DNA from: Mycobacterium sp. 141
GTDB lineage: Bacteria > Actinomycetota > Actinomycetes > Mycobacteriales > Mycobacteriaceae
Direction: 5' to 3'
Assembly: GCF_000382405.1 (NCBI RefSeq)
Contig: NZ_KB908266.1
Coordinates: forward strand, 62,001 to 126,000
Length of the DNA: 64,000 bases
In this document: positions 29,634-38,096 of the stretch, in pieces
Layout of the letters: each line of letters begins with the position of its first letter
Numbering within the stretch: position 1 is the first letter of the stretch
Notes under the pieces: model-generated
What the model saw: only the letters and a program-made list of their open reading frames with translations
Told to the model about the DNA's origin: nothing
Databases searched by the model: none
Position numbers and translations under genes: made by a program

Positions 29634-30104
29634 TCACCAGCGGTAGTGCGCGAAAGCCCGGTTCGCTTCGGCCATCTTGTGGGTGTCCTCGCGACGCTTG
29701 ACCGCGGCACCCAAGCCATTGCTGGCGTCGAGGATCTCGTTGGCGAGGCGCTCGACCATGGTCTTCTCGCGACGGGCCTTGGAGAAGCTGACCAGCCAGC
29801 GCAATGCCAGCGTGGTGGAGCGATCGGGGCGCACCTCGACCGGGACCTGATAGGTCGCGCCACCGACGCGGCGGCTACGCACCTCGAGAGCGGGCTTGAC
29901 GTTGTCGAGCGCACGCTTGAGGGTGACGACCGGATCGGTGCCGGTCTTGTCGCGGGCCTGCTCCAGCGCACCGTAGACAATGCGCTCGGCCAGCGACTTC
30001 TTGCCGTCCAGCAGGACCTTGTTGACCAGCTGGGTGACCAGCTGCGACCCGTAGACCGGATCGTTGACCAACGGACGCTTCGGCGCGGGACCCTTGCGCG
30101 GCAT
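29634..30104 (-). CDS. rpsG: 30S ribosomal protein S7
   Basis: A 156-residue S7 beginning [20 protein letters not shown], with [54 protein letters not shown] and the C-terminal [19 protein letters not shown]. It is a primary organiser of the 30S head. Its ATG shares one base with the rpsL stop. Confidence 0.98.
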   Translation of the reverse strand: MPRKGPAPKRPLVNDPVYGSQLVTQLVNKVLLDGKKSLAERIVYGALEQARDKTGTDPVVTLKRALDNVKPALEVRSRRVGGATYQVPVEVRPDRSTTLALRWLVSFSKARREKTMVERLANEILDASNGLGAAVKRREDTHKMAEANRAFAHYRW

Positions 30105-30478
30105 CAGCTCTTCTCCTTCTTGGCGCCGTAACGGCTACGGGCTTGCTTGCGGTTCTTGACACCCTGGGTGTCCAGCGACCCGCGGATGATCTTGTAACGG
30201 ACGCCGGGGAGGTCCTTCACACGACCGCCACGCACCAGCACCATCGAGTGCTCCTGCAGGTTGTGACCCTCACCCGGGATGTAAGCGGTGACCTCAACCC
30301 CGCTGGTCAGCTTCACGCGGGCAACCTTACGAAGCGCCGAGTTCGGCTTCTTCGGGGTGGTGGTGTACACGCGGGTGCACACGCCGCGGCGCTGCGGGCT
30401 GCCCTTGAGGGCCGCGGTCTTGACCTTCGCGACCTTGTCGCGGCGACCCTTGCGGACCAGCTGGTTGATGGTTGGCAT
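30104..30478 (-). CDS. rpsL: 30S ribosomal protein S12
   Basis: A 124-residue S12, a decoding-centre protein. It reads [27 protein letters not shown] and [24 protein letters not shown]. Lysines 43 and 88, the main streptomycin-resistance positions, are wild type. The frame stays open 60 codons upstream, but the family start at 30478 is unambiguous. It opens the str operon; its promoter lies in the gap up to 30766. Confidence 0.98.
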   Translation of the reverse strand: MPTINQLVRKGRRDKVAKVKTAALKGSPQRRGVCTRVYTTTPKKPNSALRKVARVKLTSGVEVTAYIPGEGHNLQEHSMVLVRGGRVKDLPGVRYKIIRGSLDTQGVKNRKQARSRYGAKKEKS

Positions 30479-30766
30479 GTACCGGCTTTCTGTGTGTTGC
30501 TTTGTGCTGCTCTGTCGTTCTTCAAGTCTCTGTACTGCGGGTTCCCCCCGGGTACGTACCCCGCGCCCGGGCGTGTCGCACGCGCCCACGTCGGAATAAT
30601 TCCGATACGTGTTAGACATGCAAATTAGCCCGGCGTGCGGGCACGCTTGCGAAAACACTCAGCCGCATGCGCCTTTCCGGCCAGGCACGATCCACCACAA
30701 TACCAGGGCCGACCGCGCCGAACCAAACTCGTACGCAGTCGACTAATCGCAGGTCAGAGCCTACGC
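30479..30766 (-). promoter_or_regulatory. str operon promoter and leader region
   Basis: About 290 bp upstream of rpsL without a coding signal. It contains a 12-bp palindrome GGGTACGTACCC (30550-30561) within a GC-rich stretch (CCGCGCCCGGGCG). I cannot assign -35/-10 elements with confidence. Confidence 0.5.
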
Positions 30767-30967
30767 CTATCGCCGCTCCATACCAGACGCCGAGTGCAAC
30801 AGCATCCGGGTGAACGCCGAATACCGGCCGGGATGGTGGTGGGCACAGCTGCGATAGGCGCTGGCCATCGCCACGATGGCGTCCTCGCGGGTACGCCCCT
30901 GAGCCACGGTGTTCAGCATCGAGATGATGTCGGCCGTGAAACTGTAGTCCGTCCGACTCGTCGTTTC
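30767..30967 (-). pseudogene. TetR-family regulator remnant (C-terminal fragment)
   Basis: A minus-strand frame ending at a TAG at 30767 reads YSFTADIISMLNTVAQG, REDAIVAMASAYRSCAHHHPGRYSAF and TRMLLHSASG. The AYRxxAxxHPGRY pattern is typical of a TetR C-terminal ligand domain. The N-terminal DNA-binding part is absent: upstream the frame runs into the end of the DUF3558 lipoprotein gene. M. tuberculosis has a TetR gene (Rv0681) directly beside rpsL, so this is probably the eroded counterpart. Confidence 0.6.
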
Positions 30968-31481
30968 AGTTCACGCGGCCCTGGCTGACTTGGGCGAGTT
31001 GCTCGGTGATCGTGCACAGATCCGGCAAGACGGCGGGGTTCATCGACTGGATCGACCAGGTGATGACGTCAGCGCCCTTGCTGACATAGATGCTGCAGAC
31101 GTTCGCGTCGGCCGCTTTGAAGCTTTTGTTCCCGTTGAGGGACAGCTCGGTCAGCGTGCGCCCGGCGTGTTCTTCCAGCGCCCGCTCGGTGTCCATGTCA
31201 CTCCCCCGGTACCACCAGGTGGAGATGCCCATGCCAGCACCGAAGGTGCCGAGCACGGTGTTCTCCTGCCAGAAGCAGCCCGAGTCGTTGACCACGGTCT
31301 TGGTGAACATCGGACCGGCGGCCTTGGTCACGTCGGCATCGGTGACGCCGTTGCAGTCCGTGGCGTGGAAGCCGCCGCCGGCTACGGCCGCCGGCGGCAA
31401 GTCCGGGCGCTCCGACGTTCCACACGCCACCAGCACCAGCGCACCGAAAGCGGCACCTGCGATCACGGTGCGCGTAACCAT
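30966..31481 (-). CDS. DUF3558-type lipoprotein, downstream copy
   Basis: A 171-residue lipoprotein. The ATG at 31481 yields signal MVTRTVIAGAAFGALVLVACG with lipobox LVAC. The mature part has DCNGVTDADVTKAAG, DSGCFWQE, WWYRG and CSIYVSKGADVITWSIQ, with paired cysteines as in DUF3558 proteins. It begins 2 bp after its upstream partner stops, so the two form an operon and may work together at the cell surface. Location beside rpsL parallels Rv0679c/Rv0680c of M. tuberculosis; function unknown. Confidence 0.78.
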   Translation of the reverse strand: MVTRTVIAGAAFGALVLVACGTSERPDLPPAAVAGGGFHATDCNGVTDADVTKAAGPMFTKTVVNDSGCFWQENTVLGTFGAGMGISTWWYRGSDMDTERALEEHAGRTLTELSLNGNKSFKAADANVCSIYVSKGADVITWSIQSMNPAVLPDLCTITEQLAQVSQGRVN

Positions 31482-31483
31482 GG

Positions 31484-32035
31484 TCAGAGCTCCGCCTGCA
31501 ACGTCTTGGACAACAGCATCTGAGCGTCCTGGCACGGATCGCCGCCATTCTGGCCGCGGTACTGCACCCACCAGCTGAGCACGCCCGAACCCGCCGCTGC
31601 GGTGGCGGAGCACGCCGCGCCGGTAACGTCACGGCGCGCCAGGAATGCCTGATGGCGGTCGACGACAATGTCGGTGATCTGCGCTTTCCGATCTTGGGCC
31701 ACCGCATGCTCACGCTCAAGAGATCCCGATTCGAACCACGAGAACACCACGTCGAGCATCAGCGGCGCAGCGTTCGGCCCGCCCCTGCGCGACAGCACGT
31801 ACTGACAGACCGCGCCGCTGTAGGGACGGACGATGTTGTCCGCCTTGAGAAATTCCTGGACCGAGGTGTCGCCCAACAGACCGCATCGGTCATCGACATA
31901 TCCGTAACCACGGTCCGAGCCCGCGCTACCGGCGTCGGCCCGCTGCGCCGTCCCGCTGACGATGTGCGAGCACCCCGCGACAGTCACGATCGCGGTGACC
32001 GCCACGGCAGCAGCCTCCACAACACGCCGACGCAT
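31484..32035 (-). CDS. DUF3558-type lipoprotein, upstream copy
   Basis: A 183-residue lipoprotein with ATG at 32035 and signal MRRRVVEAAAVAVTAIVTVAGC (lipobox VAGC). Mature sequence shows DDRCGLLGDTSVQEFLKADNI, CQYVLSRRGGPN, VVFSWFESGS, VDRHQAFLARR and CSATAAAGSGVLSWWVQYRG, matching the DUF3558 layout of a first half with Cys-x-Leu and a second half with WWVQYR. It heads the two-gene lipoprotein operon. A divergent DUF3060 lipoprotein gene lies 175 bp upstream. Confidence 0.78.
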   Translation of the reverse strand: MRRRVVEAAAVAVTAIVTVAGCSHIVSGTAQRADAGSAGSDRGYGYVDDRCGLLGDTSVQEFLKADNIVRPYSGAVCQYVLSRRGGPNAAPLMLDVVFSWFESGSLEREHAVAQDRKAQITDIVVDRHQAFLARRDVTGAACSATAAAGSGVLSWWVQYRGQNGGDPCQDAQMLLSKTLQAEL

Positions 32036-32210
32036 CGGACAACACGCTACCGAGCACTGTGAACTCACGCGACTAATCACCCAGGCACACCGAACCGACC
32101 AAGAGCCGCCGAAGCGGTGGCATCGCAACGTACGCTTCCCTGCATCAGATGTCGTGACACCGGATTAGACCGAAGGGCAACACCGTCGCGTGATCGGAAA
32201 GTGAGAGAAC

Positions 32211-32624
32211 ATGCATAGCTACATCACCGGGATCATCGGCGTCGTTGCGGCGGGTGCCACGGTTTGCGCGCTGTCCGCATGCGGCAGCTCGGACAACAAG
32301 AACAACTCTTCGCCGTCAGCGACAGCCGGCAGTTCGGGTCTCAACGTCGAAATCGGCAACACGATCAACTACGCGTCCGTCGGGACGACTGCCGACATCG
32401 ATTGCGCCAACGGCAAATCACTCACTGTCGGTGGTACCAACAACACCCTGACCGTCAAAGGCACGTGCGCCAGCGTCAACATCGGCGGTTCGGACAACAA
32501 GATCACCTTCGAGCAGATCGACAAAGATCTGGCCGTGCTCGGGTTCAACAACACCGTGACCTACAAGGCCGGCGACCCGAAGGTTACGAACACCGGCAGC
32601 AACAACACGGTCAACAAGGGCTGA
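32211..32624 (+). CDS. DUF3060 lipoprotein
   Basis: A 137-residue lipoprotein: signal MHSYITGIIGVVAAGATVCALSACG with lipobox LSAC, a Ser/Asn-rich linker, then repeats of the form xxxGxxNxxxxx (GKSLTVGGTNNTLTV, CASVNIGGSDNKITF, LAVLGFNNTVTY, KVTNTGSNNTV). These short repeats predict a small right-handed beta-helix, characteristic of DUF3060. A cysteine pair in the repeats may close a disulphide. Function unknown. Confidence 0.85.
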   Translation: MHSYITGIIGVVAAGATVCALSACGSSDNKNNSSPSATAGSSGLNVEIGNTINYASVGTTADIDCANGKSLTVGGTNNTLTVKGTCASVNIGGSDNKITFEQIDKDLAVLGFNNTVTYKAGDPKVTNTGSNNTVNKG

Positions 32625-32717
32625 CCGGGTCCCGGGGCAGCTACTGGTCCTCGTCCGGTTCGACGAGGCAGTTCCGCGGGGGTGTCGTTTTTCCTCCACG
32701 CATCTAGCCTGGAGAGC

Positions 32718-33479
32718 ATGCCTCGGTGCGTATTGGTCACCGGCGCCACCGGAACGCTCGGCCACCACGTGGTGCCGGAGGTGACGGCCGCCGGTCATTC
32801 CGTCCGGGCCCTGAGCCGCCACAAGCACATCGGATACACCGGCGTGCATTGGTGTCAGGGCGATCTCAGCGCGGGGACCGGACTGGACGCCGCGCTCGAC
32901 GGCGTCGACGTCGTCGTCCACTGCGCGACTCAGCCCACCGGCAACAAGGACGTCAGGGCCACGGAGAACCTGATCGCCGCAGCCGACCGAGCCGGCATCG
33001 AGCATCTCGTGTACATCTCGATCGTCGGGATCGACCGCATCCCGCTGCCCTACTACAAGGCCAAGCTGCGGGCCGAGGAGGCACTGGCAGCTTCGGACAT
33101 CGGCCACACGGTCGTGCGCGCGACGCAGTTCCACGAACTGATCGAGAAGATCTTCGCCGTCCAGCGATTCTCGCCGGTGCTGTGCGCCCTGCGGGGTGTG
33201 CGGTTCCAACCGATCAGCACCCGGGACGTCGCTGCCAGATTGGTCGAATTGGTCGATTCCGCGCCAGCCGGTCGGGTGGCCGATATCGGCGGTCCCGAGG
33301 TGCGCGATCATGACGAATTGGGTCGTATGTACCTTGCGGCACGGGCGAGCAGGCGTCGTGTGGTCAGACTCACGCTCGGCGGCCGCATTGTCGCAGGTTA
33401 CAAATCAGGTGCCAATTTGGTCCCCGATAATGCGGTCGGCGCCACAACTTTCCGGGATCACCTCAGTTCAGCCCAATAA
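32718..33479 (+). CDS. NmrA-like NAD(P)-binding atypical SDR
   Basis: A 253-residue Rossmann protein from ATG 32718 (GGAGAG 1 nt upstream). The dinucleotide motif is VTGATGTLGHHVV; GVDVVVHCATQP and HLVYISIVGIDRIP follow, and YYKAKLRAEEALA supplies the YxxxK. ATQFHELIEKIF and ADIGGPEVRDHDELGRMY are typical of mycobacterial NmrA-family oxidoreductases or redox sensors. The substrate is unknown. It stands alone between two envelope genes. Confidence 0.85.
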   Translation: MPRCVLVTGATGTLGHHVVPEVTAAGHSVRALSRHKHIGYTGVHWCQGDLSAGTGLDAALDGVDVVVHCATQPTGNKDVRATENLIAAADRAGIEHLVYISIVGIDRIPLPYYKAKLRAEEALAASDIGHTVVRATQFHELIEKIFAVQRFSPVLCALRGVRFQPISTRDVAARLVELVDSAPAGRVADIGGPEVRDHDELGRMYLAARASRRRVVRLTLGGRIVAGYKSGANLVPDNAVGATTFRDHLSSAQ

Positions 33480-33574
33480 AAGTATTGACAGGTTCCCGGT
33501 TCGCTGCTGAGACCGACGGCACAGTTTGGTCAACCGTCTTGCATGTACCGACGTTCGTCGTAGGCTCGTGCCTG

Positions 33575-34159
33575 ATGAGCACTTCAGCGCCGCAGAACCG
33601 CTCGACGCGAGCTGCCGACACCGATCGGATTCAGGTGGCGCAGCTGCTCACTGACGCGGCGGCCACAGGTCGACTGCCCATGACGGAGTACGAGGACCGG
33701 TTGACCAAGGCTTACTCCGCGCAGACGTATGACGATTTGGCCCGGTTGAGCAATGATCTGCTCGGCGTTATTCCGTGTCCCAATGGTGCCTGCCATCCCG
33801 CACCATCGACTCTACTGCTGGCCATCATGAGTGGATTCGAGCGCCGCGGCCGCTGGAATGTGCCGAAGAGACTCACCACATTCACGCTTTTCGGCGGCGG
33901 TGTTGTCGATATGCGCTACGCCGATTTCACCGCACCTGATGTCGAAATCCGGTCCTATTCGATTTGCGGCGGGCAGACCATTCTGGTGCCGCCGGAAGTG
34001 AATGTGGATATCGGTGGGCACGCTGTTATGGGAAGCTTCGCCCATTCGGTCAACGGCGAGGGTGCCCCCGGCGCCCCGCGGGTACATATCCGCGGCTTCT
34101 CACTGTGGGGCAGCGTCGGGATCAAACGCAAGAAGCGACGCAACCAAATCGAAGAATAA
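33575..34159 (+). CDS. DUF1707 protein with LiaF-like C-terminal domain
   Basis: A 194-residue protein from ATG 33575. Residues about 10-55 are a DUF1707 module (ADTDRIQVAQLLTDAAATGRLPMTEYEDRLTKAYSAQTYDDLARLSNDL). The C-terminal part (FTLFGGGVVDMRYADFT, EIRSYSICGGQTILVPPEVNVDI, IRGFSLWGSVGIK) is a beta-helical DUF2154/LiaF-like domain found in cell-envelope stress proteins. No TM helix is evident. Role inferred as membrane-associated stress sensing. Confidence 0.82.
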   Translation: MSTSAPQNRSTRAADTDRIQVAQLLTDAAATGRLPMTEYEDRLTKAYSAQTYDDLARLSNDLLGVIPCPNGACHPAPSTLLLAIMSGFERRGRWNVPKRLTTFTLFGGGVVDMRYADFTAPDVEIRSYSICGGQTILVPPEVNVDIGGHAVMGSFAHSVNGEGAPGAPRVHIRGFSLWGSVGIKRKKRRNQIEE

Positions 34160-34621
34160 CGACACCCAAACGGGCCGCTCTTTCTGCGTCACATACCGAT
34201 CAGCGGTTGCAGGTTGTAGCGACCACTCGCCGGCATATCGGCCGAATCCAGTACAAACTTTGCCGACAGCCGCTCGCAAACCGACGACTACGGCACCACA
34301 TCGATTTCCCAGCCAACGCTCACCAGCCGCCCAGTGCGCACTCGTAGGCTGGATTTTCCACGGCTCGCCATCCGCTCGGAATCCGTTGCTGGACAAGACG
34401 TTGTGTCCGGCCGCGTATCGCGCCATCCACCGCGTTCATTCCGGTGGAAGGCCCTTCCCCCCGAGGGCCGGGCGTGCGGCACTCGGCCCGATTCCCCGGG
34501 TGCCGCACGTCTACAACGGGCGAATCCCCTCCCACAATTCAAGTGCACATCACATCGGCTTCTCATCGGCCGCCAAGGTGACGGCGGTTAGCTGAAAACA
34601 TCCGAACGCGAAGGAGAAACG
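34160..34621. other. Intergenic region with a GC-rich inverted repeat
   Basis: 462 bp without a credible gene. CGTGCGGCAC at 34473-34482 and GTGCCGCACG at 34500-34509 form a 10-bp inverted repeat with a 17-bp loop, a possible terminator for the DUF1707 gene or a regulatory element for the next gene, which has GAAGGAGAAACG directly before its ATG. Confidence 0.5.
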
Positions 34622-34930
34622 ATGTCGACACAGCCCCGCAGCAGCGAAGTCGTCCTGGTCCTCGACGCGGATACGGACACCGGCCGCGACACCGCCCGCC
34701 GCCTGCTACAGGCCGGGTGTCGGGTCGCCGTCACAGCCCGCCACCCAGCGCCCCTAACCCGAATCATGCATGGCTACAGCGCATCTCAGATCATCGCGAT
34801 CACCGCCGATATCTCGGATGCAGCCCAGTTCCACCATCTCATGGACCGCATCGAGCACCGGTTCGGCCACGCCGTCGACCGTATTGTCGGTACCGACGGC
34901 GAGGCCCGCCCGCTCGCGCTGGCGTCCTGA
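34622..34930 (+). CDS. Short Rossmann-fold protein, truncated SDR-like
   Basis: A 102-residue ORF with a good ribosome site (GAAGGAGAAACG). It looks like the first half of a short-chain dehydrogenase: VVLVLDADTDTGRDTARRLLQAGCRVAVTARH matches the nucleotide-binding strand-helix-strand with a degenerate TGxxxGxG motif, and ITADISDAAQFHHLMDRIEHRFG matches the second half-motif. The catalytic SYK region is missing, so it cannot be a dehydrogenase. It may be a small binding protein or a truncated gene. Confidence 0.55.
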   Translation: MSTQPRSSEVVLVLDADTDTGRDTARRLLQAGCRVAVTARHPAPLTRIMHGYSASQIIAITADISDAAQFHHLMDRIEHRFGHAVDRIVGTDGEARPLALAS

Positions 34931-35101
34931 CGGCCGGCTGATCGATCTCATAAGGGCCATCTGTTCCGAGAGGATCGAGGCGAACTTCCGTACGTACGCC
35001 GAGTACAACGGCCGAGCGGTCGGTGGATTCTCGATGGCTGGCTTCGATGCTCGGCGGCCACGTCTTCCGGCCCGACATGTTCGCCTTCGACCTCGGCGGC
35101 A

Positions 35102-37372
35102 TCACTGCCCGACTTCGCCCCGCGGCGTAGGCAATCCGTCCACCAAAAGCGACATGCCATGGTGGGCAGGCATTTCGATGGCGAAGCTGTGCAGATCGTC
35201 AACGGTGGCCAGCGTCTTGCCGGTGAACATGTCCGACACCGACGCCCCAGGCGGCAGCGCCTTCGAGCGCACGGTACCCGCGATGTCCTCGTTCGCGAAG
35301 TTGAGCACCGTGAGTTGGTGGTCACCGTTGGCCAACTCGTGAACGAGCACCAGCATGCCGCGATGGGACACCTCGGGAATGTCGACCTGGCGACTGGTGG
35401 CGATCTCGTAGTGCTTGCGGACGCGGAGGATGGCCTGGAGCTGTCGCAGAAAGCTGGTCTCGTCGACCAGCTGCTCCGGGATCGACCCGTAAAGGCTTCT
35501 CCCCCTCGGCATTCCGGCGATCGATCGGGTCGCCGTCGGGTTGTGGCCCATCAGATCATGCGCGGCCCGGTGAATCCAGCGCGTATCTCCGCCGTGCAGA
35601 AGTGCTTCCACGTCGGCCACCGGAAGCGTCAGCATCCCGCACATATCCCAGCCGGACAGCGCGAACACGCCCGGCTGCAGCGCATTGAACATCGCCAGCA
35701 GCAGGTGCGCGCGCCGGATCTGGTCCACAGACACCCCGTCGCTTCGCTCGCCTCCGGCGGCGTCGATCTCGTCCAGATCCGTGATGCCAAGCGCGGCGGC
35801 GATGACGGTGGCCGTGGTGCAGGCGATACCGTTGGTGGTGAAAACCAAGTTGTACGGCGCATTTTCACCGGTCAGTTTCTCGGTGAGGTCGCCACGGATG
35901 ATGTCGCCGAGGGCTTCCCCGGTGACCTCTTCACCCCGGAAGGTGTAGATGTCGTCGCGGTGGCCGGTCGACCAGTGCACGAGTTCATAGGTCAGCTCGT
36001 CGTGGTTCTGCAACGCATGCACCAGCGATGCCGGCTCGACCCCGAGTTCGAGGGTGGTCCGCAGGGTCAGCCGCAGGAACTCGGTGTCGCCCGTCGCCAG
36101 CGCGTGCTGGTAGGCCGGGCGGTTGATGAAGTCGTACGACAAGTCTGCGCCGGCCTGCCCGATCTCGCGGATGTCGTCAATGGTCAGGTTCAGTTCCTGG
36201 AAGGTGAACCCGCCGACCTTGCGGACCATGCTCGCGATCAAATGGTTGGCCGCCTCCGAGAGCGGGTGCCCCTCCGACCAGGCCGTACTGTCCTCGGCCG
36301 CGGTCTTCTCCGCGCCGAGAAAACCATTGGCATCCAACCGAAGCCCACCGGTACCCAGATCGGTCAGGGAATGCAACGCATCGCCGATCACCAGCCGCAT
36401 GCCGGCGAACGACGGGTCCAGCCAGTTGATCGACGGTTGCCCATCCTTGAAGTAGTGCAGATACACCCAGCGCCGCTCGACGCCGTCGATGCCCACCACC
36501 GGTCGCGTGACACTCCAATTGGTTTCCTTGACACCCTCGGCGTAGAAGATCACCCGCTGCAGCCGCCCGATGATGTACCCGGCCTTGTCGAGCCAGTCCT
36601 CGGTCACGGTGTCGATGTTGACCGAGTCGCGCCCGTGCGGCACGTCGGGCAGGTGGTCCCAGTCCAGCGGGTCGACCTCGACCATGTGGTAGATGCCGGG
36701 ATAGTCGGCGTACTTCATCTCGGCCAACCGGAAGTCCGCACCCTTGCCGGTGTGGCCGGGCACGATGTCGTCGATGATGGTGCCGCCGTACCAGTTGGCG
36801 GTCCCACACATCTGCCGGAACTCCTCCTCGGTGCCGAAGGCCGGGTCGATCTGGGTGCTGATGCGGTCGAAGTGCCCGTCGACGCTCGGCGTCAGCTGCC
36901 AGCCCGATATGCCACCCGCCCGTTTGACCGGACCCGTGTGGATGGCGTCAACACCGATCTCGGCGAACGCCTTCCACATGTCCTCATCGGCCATGGCCTT
37001 GAGAAACGACTGCCCCGGCCGGGTGATCAGCGAAAGCGGATAGGCAGTGAACCACACCGCCGCGGTGTCGACGGCGCCCCGCGGGCTGGGCGTGGCGTAC
37101 GGGTTCTGCCACATCGAACCCTGGCCGGAGAACTGCTGGCTGATCTCGTTGGCGTCGGCCAGCATCGACTGGCTCAGCAGCCACGACACATACGCCGGGT
37201 TGTCACCCGTGGCGGGCCCGTCCTGGGCCACCGAACGGCGGATGAACGGCGCCTTGACCCTCGGACGAAACCGCAACGCCCGAGGCCGGGCTGGGTGCAA
37301 GTGTTCGTCGAAGGTGATTTCAGTCGGCTCGTTGGTCTGATCGTCGGGTTCCGGCTCTGCCACCTGAGACAT
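35102..37372 (-). CDS. GH13 alpha-glucan enzyme, trehalose-synthase-like
   Basis: A 756-residue GH13 family enzyme. Catalytic elements: [10 protein letters not shown] (nucleophile Asp), [12 protein letters not shown] (general acid Glu) and [14 protein letters not shown] (transition-state His-Asp). Other features are [39 protein letters not shown] and [12 protein letters not shown], and a C-terminal beta-domain with [15 protein letters not shown]. The layout is close to maltose/trehalose interconverting enzymes rather than to alpha-amylases, but it is longer than TreS (about 600 residues) and lacks a signal peptide. It probably acts on maltose/trehalose in the cytoplasm. It is divergent from the YdcF-like gene. 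Confidence 0.8.
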   Translation of the reverse strand: MSQVAEPEPDDQTNEPTEITFDEHLHPARPRALRFRPRVKAPFIRRSVAQDGPATGDNPAYVSWLLSQSMLADANEISQQFSGQGSMWQNPYATPSPRGAVDTAAVWFTAYPLSLITRPGQSFLKAMADEDMWKAFAEIGVDAIHTGPVKRAGGISGWQLTPSVDGHFDRISTQIDPAFGTEEEFRQMCGTANWYGGTIIDDIVPGHTGKGADFRLAEMKYADYPGIYHMVEVDPLDWDHLPDVPHGRDSVNIDTVTEDWLDKAGYIIGRLQRVIFYAEGVKETNWSVTRPVVGIDGVERRWVYLHYFKDGQPSINWLDPSFAGMRLVIGDALHSLTDLGTGGLRLDANGFLGAEKTAAEDSTAWSEGHPLSEAANHLIASMVRKVGGFTFQELNLTIDDIREIGQAGADLSYDFINRPAYQHALATGDTEFLRLTLRTTLELGVEPASLVHALQNHDELTYELVHWSTGHRDDIYTFRGEEVTGEALGDIIRGDLTEKLTGENAPYNLVFTTNGIACTTATVIAAALGITDLDEIDAAGGERSDGVSVDQIRRAHLLLAMFNALQPGVFALSGWDMCGMLTLPVADVEALLHGGDTRWIHRAAHDLMGHNPTATRSIAGMPRGRSLYGSIPEQLVDETSFLRQLQAILRVRKHYEIATSRQVDIPEVSHRGMLVLVHELANGDHQLTVLNFANEDIAGTVRSKALPPGASVSDMFTGKTLATVDDLHSFAIEMPAHHGMSLLVDGLPTPRGEVGQ

Positions 37373-37499
37373 GCATCCCCTCTCCGGACTTGGACGCGTC
37401 GTGGCTCCAGCCTAGGCATCCCGCCGCGAATTCGACGAGAATGTCGCTGAGCGCGTCTGCGCGACACTTTCGGCGAAATGGGCGCACGATAATGGCGCA

Positions 37500-38096
37500 A
37501 TGAGCACCTGGAGCAGAAACCTCCGTGTCGTCACGGTCGCGGCCTGTGCGGGGCTGGCATGGTGTGAGTGGCGAACATGGCGGGCATCTCGGGAAGCCCT
37601 GCCGTCCGACGGTCTAGATCCTCGTCGGATAGCCGCCGGTGAGGCCGTTCTTGTTCTCGGCTGCCCGTCACCTGCCCTGCACCGTTGGCGAGTGCGCATC
37701 GCTGTGCGTTCTACGGACCCGTCGCATGCGCGGTTCGTATTCTCCGGCGGAGCCGTGCGGTCGGCGCTTTCGGAAGCCCAGATGATGGCCAACTACGCCG
37801 TCGTGTCACTCGGAGTTCCTGCTGTCAACATCCGTCTCGACGACCAATCGCGGACGACGGTGGAGAACATCACCAATTCGATTCCCCTGCTGGCCGATGC
37901 CCCGGCCATCAAGATCGCGTCGAACACTTTTCATGCTCGGCGTGCCCGGTACATCCTGCGCGACGAATCGCCGGAATTGGCAGCCCGATTGGTCCGGGCA
38001 CGCGACTACATCCCCGCCGAGTGGGGTCCACTGCACGCGCTCATGGCAGTACACGAACTCGTCCGGCGAACGGTCTGGCGGGCACGAACCGGCTAG
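37500..38096 (+). CDS. DUF218/YdcF-family membrane-anchored protein
   Basis: A 198-residue protein with an N-terminal membrane helix (VVTVAACAGLAW) and a DUF218 domain: AVLVLGCPSP, RFVFSGGAVRS, SEAQMMANYAV, DDQSRTTVENI and IKIASNTFHARRARYI. SanA/ElyC/YdcF proteins of this fold are linked to envelope integrity. The stop overlaps the convergent vWA gene stop in a shared CTAG. It begins the block that carries the MoxR pair. Confidence 0.85.
   Translation: MSTWSRNLRVVTVAACAGLAWCEWRTWRASREALPSDGLDPRRIAAGEAVLVLGCPSPALHRWRVRIAVRSTDPSHARFVFSGGAVRSALSEAQMMANYAVVSLGVPAVNIRLDDQSRTTVENITNSIPLLADAPAIKIASNTFHARRARYILRDESPELAARLVRARDYIPAEWGPLHALMAVHELVRRTVWRARTG

Noticed and set aside
34288..34566. Minus-strand frames of 70-90 codons in the gap after the DUF1707 gene
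   Set aside because: Low-complexity Arg/Gly/Pro translation, no ribosome site and no recognisable domain.
35159..37450. A 763-codon open plus-strand frame
   Set aside because: Antisense to the GH13 gene, whose catalytic motifs are clear on the minus strand.
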